Source: CAZGMJ01 sp964526785 (lineage in GTDB: Bacteria; Planctomycetota; Phycisphaerae; Sedimentisphaerales; Anaerobacaceae). From it: a stretch of DNA of 64,000 bases. This document shows positions 54,065-63,856 of this stretch, piece by piece. The stretch spans positions 30,223-94,222 of the forward strand of contig CAZGMJ010000015.1 in assembly GCA_964526785.1 (NCBI GenBank). Direction: 5' to 3'. The notes beneath the pieces are model-generated. The model saw nothing but the letters and a program-made list of their open reading frames with translations. It had not been told where the DNA came from and did no database searches. The position numbers and the translations under genes are program-made. The first letter of the stretch is position 1. Each line of letters opens with the position of its first letter.

Positions 54065-55024
54065 TTAGCACGTTTCTGCCCGACCTTGCATGTTGCGCAG
54101 ACATATTTGTGCGTTTCTCTTGAGGCTGTCGAGGCCGGGACGCAATATCGGCGAATCGGCGAACATTTCCCGAAAAGCTGCTTCACTCAGGTTCTGTATC
54201 GCTCTGCAATCCAGGCTTTCTCGCTCCGGATGGTATCGGAACTCGTTATTGTCGCAGGTTGAAACCCCTTGCTGGTAAGGGCAGACCGAAATGCATCGCT
54301 CGCACCCAAACAGGCTGTTTTGCATCTGCACGGCCAGTTGCGGCTCGATTTCGCCTTTGTGTTCTATTGTGAGGTAGTTGATACATCTTCGGGAATCGAA
54401 GCTCCCATCCGCCCCCAGCGCTCCGGTCGGGCAGACATCGATGCATTTCGCACAACCGCCACAATTGCCGATGCCCGGCTTGTCCGGCGCCAATTCGAGG
54501 GTTGTGAGAATCTCTCCCAGCAGCACACGACAACCCATGCCCGGACGGATCAGCATATGGTTTCTGCCAATGAAGCCCAGACCCGCCCGTACCGCCAAAG
54601 CCCGCTCGGCAACGGGGGCGGAATCGACGCACACCTTGAACCTCCCGCCGCGCGAGGCTTCTGCGACCATGTATTCGGCCAACGCGTATAGCCGCCGCTT
54701 CATAAACGGATGATAATCATCATAGCGCGCATAGGCCGCCACTTTCCCCTGCCCGGGCTTCGGGCTGTTGGCAGTCGGCGACGTGTAATTCAGGCCGACA
54801 ACAACAACGGATCGAGCGCCCTCCAGCAACTTGGCCGGATGGACTCGCTTATCGAAATGGCGAGCCATGTATGTCATCTGCCCCGCATAGCCCGCCCCCA
54901 GCCACGCGCTCAGACGCTCTCTGTCCTGAGCCGAAATGGCTTCGGCGCTGGTCACCCCCACGGCGTCAAAACCCAGGGCAATTGCTTTTCGCTTGATTAG
55001 TTGAGTTATATGCATCAGGCGCAT
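54065..55024 (-). CDS. queG: epoxyqueuosine reductase
   Basis: A 319-residue cobalamin/iron-sulfur enzyme that makes queuosine in tRNA. The catalytic Asp134 is in FKVCVDSAPVAERALAVRAG, and two 4Fe-4S clusters are shown by CGGCAKCIDVCPTGAL and CERCISVCPY. The C-terminal HEAT-like part seen in longer homologs is absent, as in many bacteria. ATG at 55024; an ATG three codons later is also possible. Confidence 0.94.
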   Translation of the reverse strand: MRLMHITQLIKRKAIALGFDAVGVTSAEAISAQDRERLSAWLGAGYAGQMTYMARHFDKRVHPAKLLEGARSVVVVGLNYTSPTANSPKPGQGKVAAYARYDDYHPFMKRRLYALAEYMVAEASRGGRFKVCVDSAPVAERALAVRAGLGFIGRNHMLIRPGMGCRVLLGEILTTLELAPDKPGIGNCGGCAKCIDVCPTGALGADGSFDSRRCINYLTIEHKGEIEPQLAVQMQNSLFGCERCISVCPYQQGVSTCDNNEFRYHPERESLDCRAIQNLSEAAFREMFADSPILRPGLDSLKRNAQICLRNMQGRAETC

Positions 55025-55066
55025 TATAACGCAGATCGTGGTGCCTTTGTAGTCAGCCGCAACCCG

Positions 55067-55095
55067 TTGACATCCTGTCTCTGCAGCAATATGTT
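55067..55095 (+). promoter_or_regulatory. candidate promoter of amber-interrupted gene
   Basis: TTGACA (55067-55072) and TATGTT (55090-55095) are 17 bases apart on the plus strand, 42 bases before the start codon at 55138. Confidence 0.55.
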
Positions 55096-55137
55096 TGCAT
55101 AAACAAACAAACCGCCCCGAGTTGACAAGGATCAGGA

Positions 55138-57876
55138 ATGAAACCAGATCGCACCGAAATCAAGGATGTCCAGACTCTCCGGAAGAACAGCATGACAATA
55201 GCCTTTGCGGCCCTTTTCAGCATCCTGGCCATCCCATCGTCGGCACCCGGCGCCGACACGGTTCGATGGGACTTCACACAGGGCACACTCGGCTGGAGGG
55301 CAAACCAACAGGTAGCTGATCTTGCATCCACGGAGGCAGGACTGCGTTTTCGAAGCACCGGGAATGATCCGTGGATCGAGGGACCGCCGGTCGACTTGGG
55401 CGCAACACGAATGGCTCGCGTGCGAATTAGAATGCGATCGGACGTAGATACAGCAGGAGAGTTGTTCTACGGACGGCAGTTCACTGCGGGTAAGTCCGTT
55501 CGTTTTGCAGTCTACCCGGACGGCAAATGGCACGAATACGAATTGACGATCGGCGATCAACTTGGCCCTCGCACACGTTTTCGACTGGATCCATGTACGC
55601 GTGAAGGACAGGTAAACGTCGCGTGGATAGAGGTCGAAGCGATCGAACAGATCGGTCCCCCTCCGTTGCCCATGCCGCAAAGACCGACCGAAAACGATAC
55701 GACGCCTATTCGAATAGCAGCTCAGAACGTCGAAGTCGTTCACTATGGCGGCAAGTGGGGTAGCTTTCTGGTTCTCGTTGACGGCGTTGAAATGGCCGCC
55801 GGACACAATGCCGAGACAATCGGCTATCTCGATGACGATGGTCCTCAATGGCTTAGCATGGCTGATGCAGAGGTGCAAACAAAAGTGCAGCAGAACGAGC
55901 GCATCGAGGTTCAGGCAGTCCTTGGCGACCGAGGCGGAGCCACATGGCACTTCAAACGCACATTTCGCACAAGCAAGATCAACGACGCAATCACCGTTGA
56001 GACTGAAGTGGCAGTCGACAAGGACAGAAAGGCCATATTGGTGCCCTGGCTGACGCTTCTGCCCGGCCTGGGAACGTACGGGCAGAACAAAGATCAGGGA
56101 CTTTTTGCGGGACTGGAATACCTCTCGAACGAGCCCAGCAGCAGCCGGGCCGATATCGAAACATCGTAGTACGTACGGCGAGCGCCTGATCCCGTGAAGA
56201 TCACGTTTCCGCTTATGGCGATAACTGCTCAATCGCGATACATAGGCCTGACATGGGAACCGTCAGAGACGATGACGCCGATATTCGATTCGCCGGACCG
56301 CATCTATGGTTCTGCCGCGCACGTTATGGCCCTGTCGGGACCGGCCGTAGGCGGCCTGCGGTTCGAAAACGCTCTGTGCGGCCATTCTCCGCTGCTGCTT
56401 GCTGCAAACAAGCCGCTGAAGACTGCAGCCAGGATTCTTGGCGGCACGGGCAGCGCTGTGACCGAAGCCGTGAAACACTACGTACGGATTAACGGACTGC
56501 CGGGTGTACCTGAATTTGCGGGAGGATTCGAACGAGCAGTCAGAATGCTGGCCCATGGGTGGCTTGATTCCGCAGCGCACCGTGACGGACTCTGGCGTCA
56601 TGCGGTATGGGGCGACAACTTTCCGCCTGTCCCCGCTGCCGATGCGGTTATGTATATGGAATGGCTCGCCGCTCATACGCAGGATCAGCACCTTGCACGA
56701 AAATTGCAACAGGCTGGAATCCGCGGGCTGGAACAGATCGGCGATAGTCGTTCTTTCTCCAGCACCATTTCGCATGCGCACGTCATGTCTGCACCGCTGC
56801 TGTTCGGAAATATCGGTTCATTCGTGAAGCAGCAAAGCCGGATCGCCCGCGATCATCTCGGCACTTTCAGCACCGACGGCATCAAGCTCTACTGTCCGGG
56901 CAAAGTGGATTATGGCAGAACGCACTTCGCTGATCATGCCAATGGCATCTCCGGCCGCAGCATGGTGGCAATCCTCGAAGGGGCCGCCTTTTCAGGCGAC
57001 CGACAACTCATAGACGCTGCGCTGACGATGCTGGACCAGGTGATCAGCGTATATGCAGGCACGGTGCCTCGCGGTGCACAGACATGGGAAGTCCCGCTGC
57101 ACACGCCCGACATTCTCGCCTCTGCGCACATGGTCAGAGCCTGCACGCTGGGCTATGTCCTTTCGGGCAGACAGGAGTACCTGCAAGAGGCTCGGTATTG
57201 GGCGTGGACGGGAGTGCCTTTCGTATATCTCTCGCGCCCTGCCGAGGGCCCGGTTGGCACGTACGCTACGATCGCGGTGCTTGGCGCCACCAACTGGAAG
57301 GCCCCCGTGTGGTTCGGCCGACCCGTTCAATGGTGCGGGCTGGTATATGCTCACGCCCTTCAGATGCTGGCTCGATATGATGGCAAAGACCCCTGGGAAC
57401 AGATTGCCGACGGCATTACCGCAACCGGCCTGCAAATGACATGGCCTTTGAGTGATACCGAGCGTCAAGGTCTTCTGCCGGACTACTTCGATCTGCGGGC
57501 ACAAGTGGGTCTGGGGCCCGCCATCAATCCGGGCACCGTCCAGGCACAACTGCCCCAACTGTATGACAGGGGTACGCTGTACACTGTCACAAGAATCCCC
57601 ATGAACGACTGGTTCGTTCATGCCCCATGCCACATCGGCGGCATCCACCGCACCGGCCAAATGGTGGACATCGAAATCGACGGTTGGACTACGCGGCCCT
57701 ACTACGTTCTGGTGACCGGCCTGGAGAAGAAACCAACGGCCATGAGCCTCAATGTCAAGGCAACGCGGGATTTGCCACAGCACAAGCACCAACCCGGTAC
57801 AGTGGAATACGACGCCGAGGGCCGTTTTGTGCAGTTCCATTTGCAAGGTAAAGCACGCATACAAATAGTCCCCTGA
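55138..57876 (+). pseudogene. large secreted toroid protein interrupted by in-frame TAG
   Basis: A single reading frame of 913 codons from ATG 55138 to the stop at 57874-57876, broken only by a TAG at 56167-56169. The first part (343 residues) has a signal peptide and a beta-sandwich, including VRWDFTQGTLGWRANQQ. The second continues in the same frame past the TAG (YVRRAPDPVKITFPLMA) into an alpha/alpha-toroid with DGLWRHAVWGDNFPPVP and TPDILASAHMVRACTLGYVLSG, as in polysaccharide lyases or family-88/105-like enzymes. A GTG at 56194 could restart, but it has no ribosome site. Two separate genes are unlikely. Sequence error, recent mutation or readthrough are possible. Confidence 0.8.
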
Positions 57877-58027
57877 TATCGTGACAGTTTTGCGGCCGTC
57901 ACGCAGAATTCGAGGAGCGTGCGTCCAGCACTTCCGGTTTTCGCGGAACGGCTGACGGTATGACACAGCGAAACGCGCACCTTCCTTGCGGGCGACGCTC
58001 CGTCAAGAATGGCATATGCCAAGGCCC

Positions 58028-59431
58028 TTATGGTTTTGCACCCGTTGAACGTAGCCGTTCGTTGACCCACTCCTCGCTGACCTCATACAACATTTCCTGC
58101 AGGGTCGGATGTGCGTGTATGGTCTGGTAAATGTCGGCCAGCGACAAGCCGGCCCTTATGGCGAGAGCCACTTCGTGAATAAGATCGATAGCGTGTGGTC
58201 CGATCCAGAGACCGCCGTATATGGCGCCGGTCTCTGCATCGATCACCAGCTTCACTTCGCCGTTGGTCTCGTCGTAAGCCTGTGCTGTAGCGCTGGATTC
58301 AAGCGACAGTCTTCGCACGGTCACATCCTGACAGCGGCTGCGGGCGGATTCTTCGTCGTCACCGACCATTGCAACCTGGGGATGCGTATATACGCCGCTC
58401 GGCACCACCCCGCGGTCGTCACACAACTCGTGCCCGGCGGCGTTCTCGCCCGCCACACGGCCCATTCGTTCGGCCAGGTGGGCAAACTGTCGTTTCTCTG
58501 CGACATCTCCGACCGCATAGATGTGCCTGACGTTGCTCCGGCAGTGTTCGTCGACCGGTATGATACCGTCTTTCGTTTCGACTCCCGCTCGTTCTATTCC
58601 GATGTCATCCAAAACGGCCTTTCGTCCCACGGCAATTAAAGCGTGCGAGATGTCGATTGTCCGACCGTCCTCCAGGACGCAGTGTAACTCGTCATCGTCC
58701 GCGTCGATCTTCTCGAGCTTCCGCGAAACGATGACTTCAACACCCCTTTGCTCCAGTGAGTCCCGCACCCGCCGTGACGCCTCCTGGTGGGGAAAGAGAT
58801 TCAGCAAGCGATCCATCATTTCCACCAGATAGGTCCGCACACCCATCTCCGCGTAGAACGTGGCGAACTCGCACCCGATGATTCCGCCGCCCAATATGAG
58901 AATACTCTCCGGCAGCTCTTTCAATCCGACCGCCTCGCGAGATGTCATCACACGCGGTGAATCCCACGGCAGAAAACCCGGCCTGCCCGGCTTCGACCCG
59001 CTGGCAATGACAATTGACTCGCCCGACACCGTCATCTCGCCGTCCGCCTGCTCGATTCTGACCGCATGATCATCCGCAAGGCTGCCTCGACCTCGGATAA
59101 AATCAATGCCTTCGAAGTCGGCCATTTTCTTGTCAAGTCCTGCTCGCAGATCATCCACGAAATCCCTGACCCGTTTCATGAAACCGGGTCCATTCACCTG
59201 CGGCTCGCCCGAGACAATGCCGAAGACATCCATATGACGGCTTTGCCAGAGCACCTCACTGCCGTGCAGCATGGCCTTGGTCGGTATGCAGCCGACGTTA
59301 AGGCACGTGCCACCCAGATGATGGCTTTCAGCCAGACAGACCTTCGCCCCGCGCCGGGCCGCCTGCTTGGCCGCTGCACTACCTCCCGGCCCCCCGCCGA
59401 TTACCACAACATCGTATTGGTTCATTGGCAC
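58028..59431 (-). CDS. dihydrolipoyl dehydrogenase-type flavin disulfide reductase
   Basis: A 467-residue pyridine nucleotide-disulfide oxidoreductase. The FAD site is VVVIGGGPGGSAAA, the redox disulfide is Cys43-Cys48 in GGTCLNVGCIPTK, the NAD site is ILILGGGIIGCEFA, and the C-terminal base pair is in IHAHPTLQEM. This is the lipoamide dehydrogenase pattern. No 2-oxoacid dehydrogenase subunit is nearby. Instead it follows sulfur-handling genes, so it may act on a sulfur-carrying lipoyl protein or on persulfides. The start may be GTG 59431 or ATG 59425. Confidence 0.88.
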   Translation of the reverse strand: MPMNQYDVVVIGGGPGGSAAAKQAARRGAKVCLAESHHLGGTCLNVGCIPTKAMLHGSEVLWQSRHMDVFGIVSGEPQVNGPGFMKRVRDFVDDLRAGLDKKMADFEGIDFIRGRGSLADDHAVRIEQADGEMTVSGESIVIASGSKPGRPGFLPWDSPRVMTSREAVGLKELPESILILGGGIIGCEFATFYAEMGVRTYLVEMMDRLLNLFPHQEASRRVRDSLEQRGVEVIVSRKLEKIDADDDELHCVLEDGRTIDISHALIAVGRKAVLDDIGIERAGVETKDGIIPVDEHCRSNVRHIYAVGDVAEKRQFAHLAERMGRVAGENAAGHELCDDRGVVPSGVYTHPQVAMVGDDEESARSRCQDVTVRRLSLESSATAQAYDETNGEVKLVIDAETGAIYGGLWIGPHAIDLIHEVALAIRAGLSLADIYQTIHAHPTLQEMLYEVSEEWVNERLRSTGAKP

Positions 59432-59476
59432 TGCCGCTTCCTAAACTCAGGGTTCACAATGTGGTCGTGCGCTGCA

Positions 59477-60034
59477 TCACCAGCCCATCACTTCGATAAT
59501 CGCGAGCACACCAAACATAATTGCTGCAGCCAAAGGCAGACAAATCACTACAGGCGCGCGCAATAACTGGGGTATGGTGACGCTTCCGAAACTGCCCTTG
59601 TCCAGAACCGTTTCGCGAAGCTTCGGGAAGATGGCTGCATATAGGCGCGTCCCGATAATGAGGCCCGGAATACCGCCTGCCAGTGCATCAAGCGATCCCT
59701 GGGCGGCTGCACCGCTGACCGTTCCCGGACAATAGCCGAGAATCCCAAATCCCACACCAAAAACCAGTCCCCCAACCACCGTCGAGCCGACAGAACCAGG
59801 TTTGGGACTCAATTCCACCAGCCCGAGTTGTTTCATTGCGTATACACCGATCATGCCGGTCAGCGCCGCCGTCAGCATAACCTGAATCACCGTAAAATCT
59901 GTCAGCAGCAACTGGCCAATCAGAATGTCGTAGCGAGTCACACCGCCTCGCTGGAGCAGGAATCCGAAGATGATCCCGAAGCCAAACCCAAGCATAAGTT
60001 GAAGCGACGCGTTGGACCGAATCTTGTCAAGCAT
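59477..60034 (-). CDS. YeeE/YedE family membrane protein, half-size (C-type)
   Basis: A 185-residue membrane protein with about five helices. The family motif LGYCPGTVSGAAAQGSLDA includes a conserved Cys. Related full-length proteins (TsuA) import thiosulfate through a pore lined with Cys residues; this one is half that size. GGGAGGAG precedes the ATG at 60034, and longer in-frame starts overlap the upstream gene. It starts 16 bases after the partner half at 60051. Confidence 0.82.
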   Translation of the reverse strand: MLDKIRSNASLQLMLGFGFGIIFGFLLQRGGVTRYDILIGQLLLTDFTVIQVMLTAALTGMIGVYAMKQLGLVELSPKPGSVGSTVVGGLVFGVGFGILGYCPGTVSGAAAQGSLDALAGGIPGLIIGTRLYAAIFPKLRETVLDKGSFGSVTIPQLLRAPVVICLPLAAAIMFGVLAIIEVMGW

Positions 60035-60050
60035 CAAGACTGCTCCTCCC

Positions 60051-60695
60051 TTAAAAGGCGTGGTAGATGAGCATCGCAGTGGCAACACCGCCGACAAAAA
60101 AGCAGATCGCCGCCAGCCAGCTGCTCACCGCCAATTGGAGCGTTCCGCTTATGCCATGGCCGCTCGTACATCCACCCGCCCATCTGGCTCCGAATCCCAT
60201 AACAATACCACCGACCACAGCCACCGCCCAGCGGATTGCCGGCGTATGGCCGAATTCGGCTTCCCACCTGGACGGAACTGTCTCCCATCGGAAATCTCCC
60301 GAGATAATAGCCGAGAGGAATGCCCCGATGAACAATCCCGCGACAAGCATCCACTCCCAGTCGATCTTCGGTGCATATTTCTGAAAATAGGGCTGCTCGT
60401 CCACCTTCTTTCCACGTATGGACTTATCGATCATGCCTCCGGTCCGCGCGTATGCGGTCGAGACCCCAAGCGCTTTGCTGGAGAGCAGAAACGTCAACCA
60501 GCTCAACAGGCCAATCCCCACACCGACAACGTAAGGGGACCATCGTCTTTGGGCCAGCCAACTGTCTGTTGCTTCGCTCGCTCCAGAAAGCTGTGCCTCA
60601 GTCTGCTGCGCGAGGGCCTGCGTCGAAATGAGCAACACAGCCGTGCATACGCCAATCATCAGCCACGTAGGCCTTACTGCTTGCAGCCTAAACAT
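60051..60695 (-). CDS. YeeE/YedE family membrane protein, half-size (N-type)
   Basis: A 214-residue membrane protein with an N-terminal signal-like helix and about four further helices. The family motif GARWAGGCTSGHGISG carries the conserved Cys. It complements the other half-size YeeE protein downstream, so the two probably form one split sulfur-compound transporter. AAGG lies upstream of the ATG at 60695. The operon context is persulfide dioxygenase/rhodanese upstream. Confidence 0.82.
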   Translation of the reverse strand: MFRLQAVRPTWLMIGVCTAVLLISTQALAQQTEAQLSGASEATDSWLAQRRWSPYVVGVGIGLLSWLTFLLSSKALGVSTAYARTGGMIDKSIRGKKVDEQPYFQKYAPKIDWEWMLVAGLFIGAFLSAIISGDFRWETVPSRWEAEFGHTPAIRWAVAVVGGIVMGFGARWAGGCTSGHGISGTLQLAVSSWLAAICFFVGGVATAMLIYHAF

Positions 60696-60744
60696 CTTCC
60701 GACCTTTCGGATTGCGTGTTCATGTTCGTATGGCAATGCGGATT

Positions 60745-62124
60745 CTAAACAGTGCCGGCCGGCTCGACCGTCCTGCATCCCAGGGCCGCGCACGCAGACA
60801 TGGACCCGAGACAGTCCTCAACCTGCTCGTAGCCGTTATTCTTAAGAATAGCTGCGGCAATAATCGCACGACGGCCGCTGCCACAAAATGTTGTGATCGG
60901 CTTGTCGTTAGGTACATCTTCGAGATGATCCGTCAGTTCGCCGACATAGATGTGCCTGGCTCCGGGCAGGTGCCCCTGCTCGAATTCTTCTATGCCCCGA
61001 ACATCCAGCAGCGTAAATGACTCATTCTGCTCGATGCGGCGAGCCAACTCGCTGGCGTGCACTGCCGGTATCCGGTCGTACACCCGCCCCTCAACTTCCC
61101 ATTCATGCAAACCGCTCTCGAGGTATCCGACGACGTTGTCATATCCGAGTCGGTAGAGATGCCGGACGGCTGTGTCGATCTGCGACTGCGATTCGACAAT
61201 CAGTCCGATATTCCCGTCGTGGGGCAGATACCAGCCTGCAAACGCGGGAACCATGTTGAGAGGAATCGCAAGACTGCCCGGAATATACGCCCCGGCAATA
61301 GCTTCGGGACTCCGGATATCCAGCGGGATCAGTCCCGCCGTCATTTCGCCGGCAAAATCATCCCCGCTCATGGCTCTCGGCTCCGGGAGATGCTGTAATA
61401 CGGGCGGTCCAAACTGATTGTACTGCTCCATCCTCCTGAAATATGGAGGCTGATAATGGTGTTCCTGGACTTTGTATTCTATGAAATCGTCTTTGGCCAT
61501 TTGCAGTCGCGGGTTGTTTTGCCGCTCATAACCAATTGTGGAGAACTCGCGCGAAGCCATGCCCGCACCGCAGACCGAACCGGCTCCATGTGCAGGATAA
61601 AGGATCGTCTGATCACCAAGTGGAAGCAACTTGTTGTGGATACTGTTGTATAACAGTTCGGCGACCTCTCTCGACCGCTCCGGATAGAAGTCTGTCCTGC
61701 CAACATCGCCGATGAACAAGGCATCACCCGTGAATACACCGATCGGTTGCTCGGAAAAGCTGGTATCCGCGAGGACTATGGAAATACTCTCCATCGTGTG
61801 GCCAGGTGTCTCTAAAATGTCTAGCTTCAAATCACCCACTTCGAAAATATCGCCCTGTGAAACCGCCTGGCCGTACTTGAAGTCGAGATTCTTTCCATGA
61901 TGAATGTCCGCCCCGGTCACTTCGGCCAAAGGCAACGAACCGATCACGTAATCCTCATTCCTGTGCGTTTCGAAGATGTGTCGGATAACACAGCCTTCCC
62001 GCCGCGCTATCTCCAGATAGACATCAATATCGCGTCGTGGATCAATCACCACGGCGGTGTCAGAATCGGCGAACATATACGACAGGTGAGCCAGACCTTC
62101 TGATTTGATGGTCTGCAAAAACAT
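60745..62124 (-). CDS. persulfide dioxygenase-like MBL protein with rhodanese domains
   Basis: A 459-residue protein. A metallo-beta-lactamase domain (about 1-240) resembles ETHE1/Blh persulfide dioxygenases, and two rhodanese-like domains follow (about 255-350 and 355-455). The second has Cys in the active loop ITTFCGSGRRA; the first lacks it. The usual HxHxDH reads THRNEDY, but the mononuclear-iron ligands His (ETHRN), His (ETPGHT) and Asp (FTGDALF) are kept. ETHE1-type enzymes oxidise glutathione persulfide to sulfite; rhodanese moves sulfane sulfur. The ATG at 62124 has AAAGGAG upstream. Upstream, 62125-62356 stays open in the same frame but has no good start. Confidence 0.88.
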   Translation of the reverse strand: MFLQTIKSEGLAHLSYMFADSDTAVVIDPRRDIDVYLEIARREGCVIRHIFETHRNEDYVIGSLPLAEVTGADIHHGKNLDFKYGQAVSQGDIFEVGDLKLDILETPGHTMESISIVLADTSFSEQPIGVFTGDALFIGDVGRTDFYPERSREVAELLYNSIHNKLLPLGDQTILYPAHGAGSVCGAGMASREFSTIGYERQNNPRLQMAKDDFIEYKVQEHHYQPPYFRRMEQYNQFGPPVLQHLPEPRAMSGDDFAGEMTAGLIPLDIRSPEAIAGAYIPGSLAIPLNMVPAFAGWYLPHDGNIGLIVESQSQIDTAVRHLYRLGYDNVVGYLESGLHEWEVEGRVYDRIPAVHASELARRIEQNESFTLLDVRGIEEFEQGHLPGARHIYVGELTDHLEDVPNDKPITTFCGSGRRAIIAAAILKNNGYEQVEDCLGSMSACAALGCRTVEPAGTV

Positions 62125-62356
62125 TGTCGTTCTCCTTTCCCCGGGATCACTTGCGTCAGCAAGATTGTTCTGTGTACCCTGTTGATCACAGTCCGTTCGA
62201 TGGTTCATTCGCGCTCCGCTGCGTGCCGACCGCCAGATGACAGCCGGCACGACGGCGAGAGCAGACAAAGATGAGAAGACCTTTTGCCATGCGCCATTAT
62301 CATCGCCCCACTCCGGCAGCGGTTCCCGCATGATGGAATCGCCGCCTGCGCCGGCC

Positions 62357-63856
62357 TTAGTCTTCGGGTATATCCAATGAAACGAACTGCTGAGCCTGAC
62401 CGTCACTGATCAGCAACAGTGCGCGGCCTTTGTCGGAAGCCTTTTCGAGGGCCTCTTCGAACTGCGCTACGTTCTTGACGGGCTCGAGATTTACTTCTTT
62501 AACCAAATGGCCCGGTCGAATGCCCTTCTGAGCCGCACTCGAGCCCGGAGCCACTCGCGTCACAATCACGCCGGCGGCATCCTCATGGCCGAATCGTTCG
62601 GCCAGCTCCGACGTCAGATTCTGCAGCGTCAGCCCCAGAGCTTCGGACTTCGCGGTATCCGACGGCGTTCGTCCGCCACCACGGCGGCCGCGCAGTTGCG
62701 CCATGGACGGCCGCTTATCCAGCGTTACCGTAATCGTGCGGCGTTTACCATCCCGCAACAATACAAAACGCACTTTGCTGCCGGGCTCCCGCTGTGCCAC
62801 GAGGTTCCGCAACTCCGCGGCAGAATCGAGTGTTTGGCCGTCAAGGGTGAGCAGCACGTCATTATGCTGCAACCCCGCTTCTTCGGCCGCCGATCCTTCT
62901 GTGACTTCGGCTATCGCAACACCCTCGGCTTCATCGAGCCCGAAAGCATCGGCCATCTCCGGCGTCACATCCTGCGGCCAAACGCCGAGGTATCCGCGCT
63001 CCACGCCGCCGGTTTCGATCAGTTGGTTCGCAATATTCTTCGCCATATTGATCGGAATGGCAAAGCCGATACCAATATTCCCTCCGGGGCCCGCAATGGC
63101 CGTATTGATGCCTATGGCCTGGCCGTAGAGGTTAATCAACGGTCCGCCCGAATTGCCGAAATTGATCGCGGCGTCGGTCTGAATGAAATTCTCATACGTC
63201 GCGATATGTACTCCCGTCCTGCCTTTGGCGCTGACAATGCCCGCTGTAACGGTATGTGTCAGTCCCAGCGGATTGCCGATGGCCAGCACCCATTCGCCCA
63301 CTTCGACTTCTTCAGAGTCAGCCAGGGGCAATGGGCGAAGGTTTTCGCCCTTTACCTGAATCACCGCAACATCTGACTCCGGGTCCGTGCCGATAACCTC
63401 GGCTTTCAGCGTTCGACCGTCCAGCAGTTCCACCTCCAGTTCCTCGGCCTGGCTCACTACATGGTTGTTGGTCAGAATATACCCGTCCGTGGAAATTATG
63501 AAGCCCGACCCCTGGGCTCGCCGCTGAAATTCGCGTTGCGGCTGTTGCTGTTGGGGTTGCTGGCGCGGGGACGGCCTCTGGAAGAAATCGAAGAAGTCCT
63601 CGCCGAAAGGGAGTCCCTGCATCCCGCGAGACGACTGCGTCTCGGTCCAACTGGCTTTGATCCCCACCACGGAGGGAGAAGCATTCTCCGCAACGCTCGC
63701 CAGGGCTTTTCCCAGGCGCTGCAGCGTCTGGATACTCTCGCGATCCTGCGCTGAAACGTTCGCCGGGGCGTTTACGAGCAACAGACAAACCAGCAGCAGC
63801 GATAGAACAGTCGGTCCGGCAGTCCGTCTCGTTGACTTGCGAATGCGTGTCTCCAT
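62357..63856 (-). CDS. DegP/HtrA-type periplasmic serine protease
   Basis: A 499-residue exported protease. A signal/membrane helix (about 15-36) is followed by a trypsin-like domain with the triad His132 (LTNNHVV), Asp162 (PESDVAVIQV) and Ser236 (FGNSGGPL), and two PDZ domains (about 285-370 and 400-490). A Gln/Pro-rich segment (PRQQPQQQQPQ) forms the flexible LA-loop region. It degrades or refolds misfolded envelope proteins. The ATG at 63856 has AAAGG upstream; earlier codons lack a signal peptide. It is probably a separate unit from the sulfur cluster downstream. Confidence 0.95.
   Translation of the reverse strand: METRIRKSTRRTAGPTVLSLLLVCLLLVNAPANVSAQDRESIQTLQRLGKALASVAENASPSVVGIKASWTETQSSRGMQGLPFGEDFFDFFQRPSPRQQPQQQQPQREFQRRAQGSGFIISTDGYILTNNHVVSQAEELEVELLDGRTLKAEVIGTDPESDVAVIQVKGENLRPLPLADSEEVEVGEWVLAIGNPLGLTHTVTAGIVSAKGRTGVHIATYENFIQTDAAINFGNSGGPLINLYGQAIGINTAIAGPGGNIGIGFAIPINMAKNIANQLIETGGVERGYLGVWPQDVTPEMADAFGLDEAEGVAIAEVTEGSAAEEAGLQHNDVLLTLDGQTLDSAAELRNLVAQREPGSKVRFVLLRDGKRRTITVTLDKRPSMAQLRGRRGGGRTPSDTAKSEALGLTLQNLTSELAERFGHEDAAGVIVTRVAPGSSAAQKGIRPGHLVKEVNLEPVKNVAQFEEALEKASDKGRALLLISDGQAQQFVSLDIPED

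Noticed and set aside
56194..57876. Second half of the amber-interrupted gene as an independent protein
   Set aside because: It is in the same frame as the first half, lacks a ribosome site and a signal peptide, and starts in the middle of a domain.
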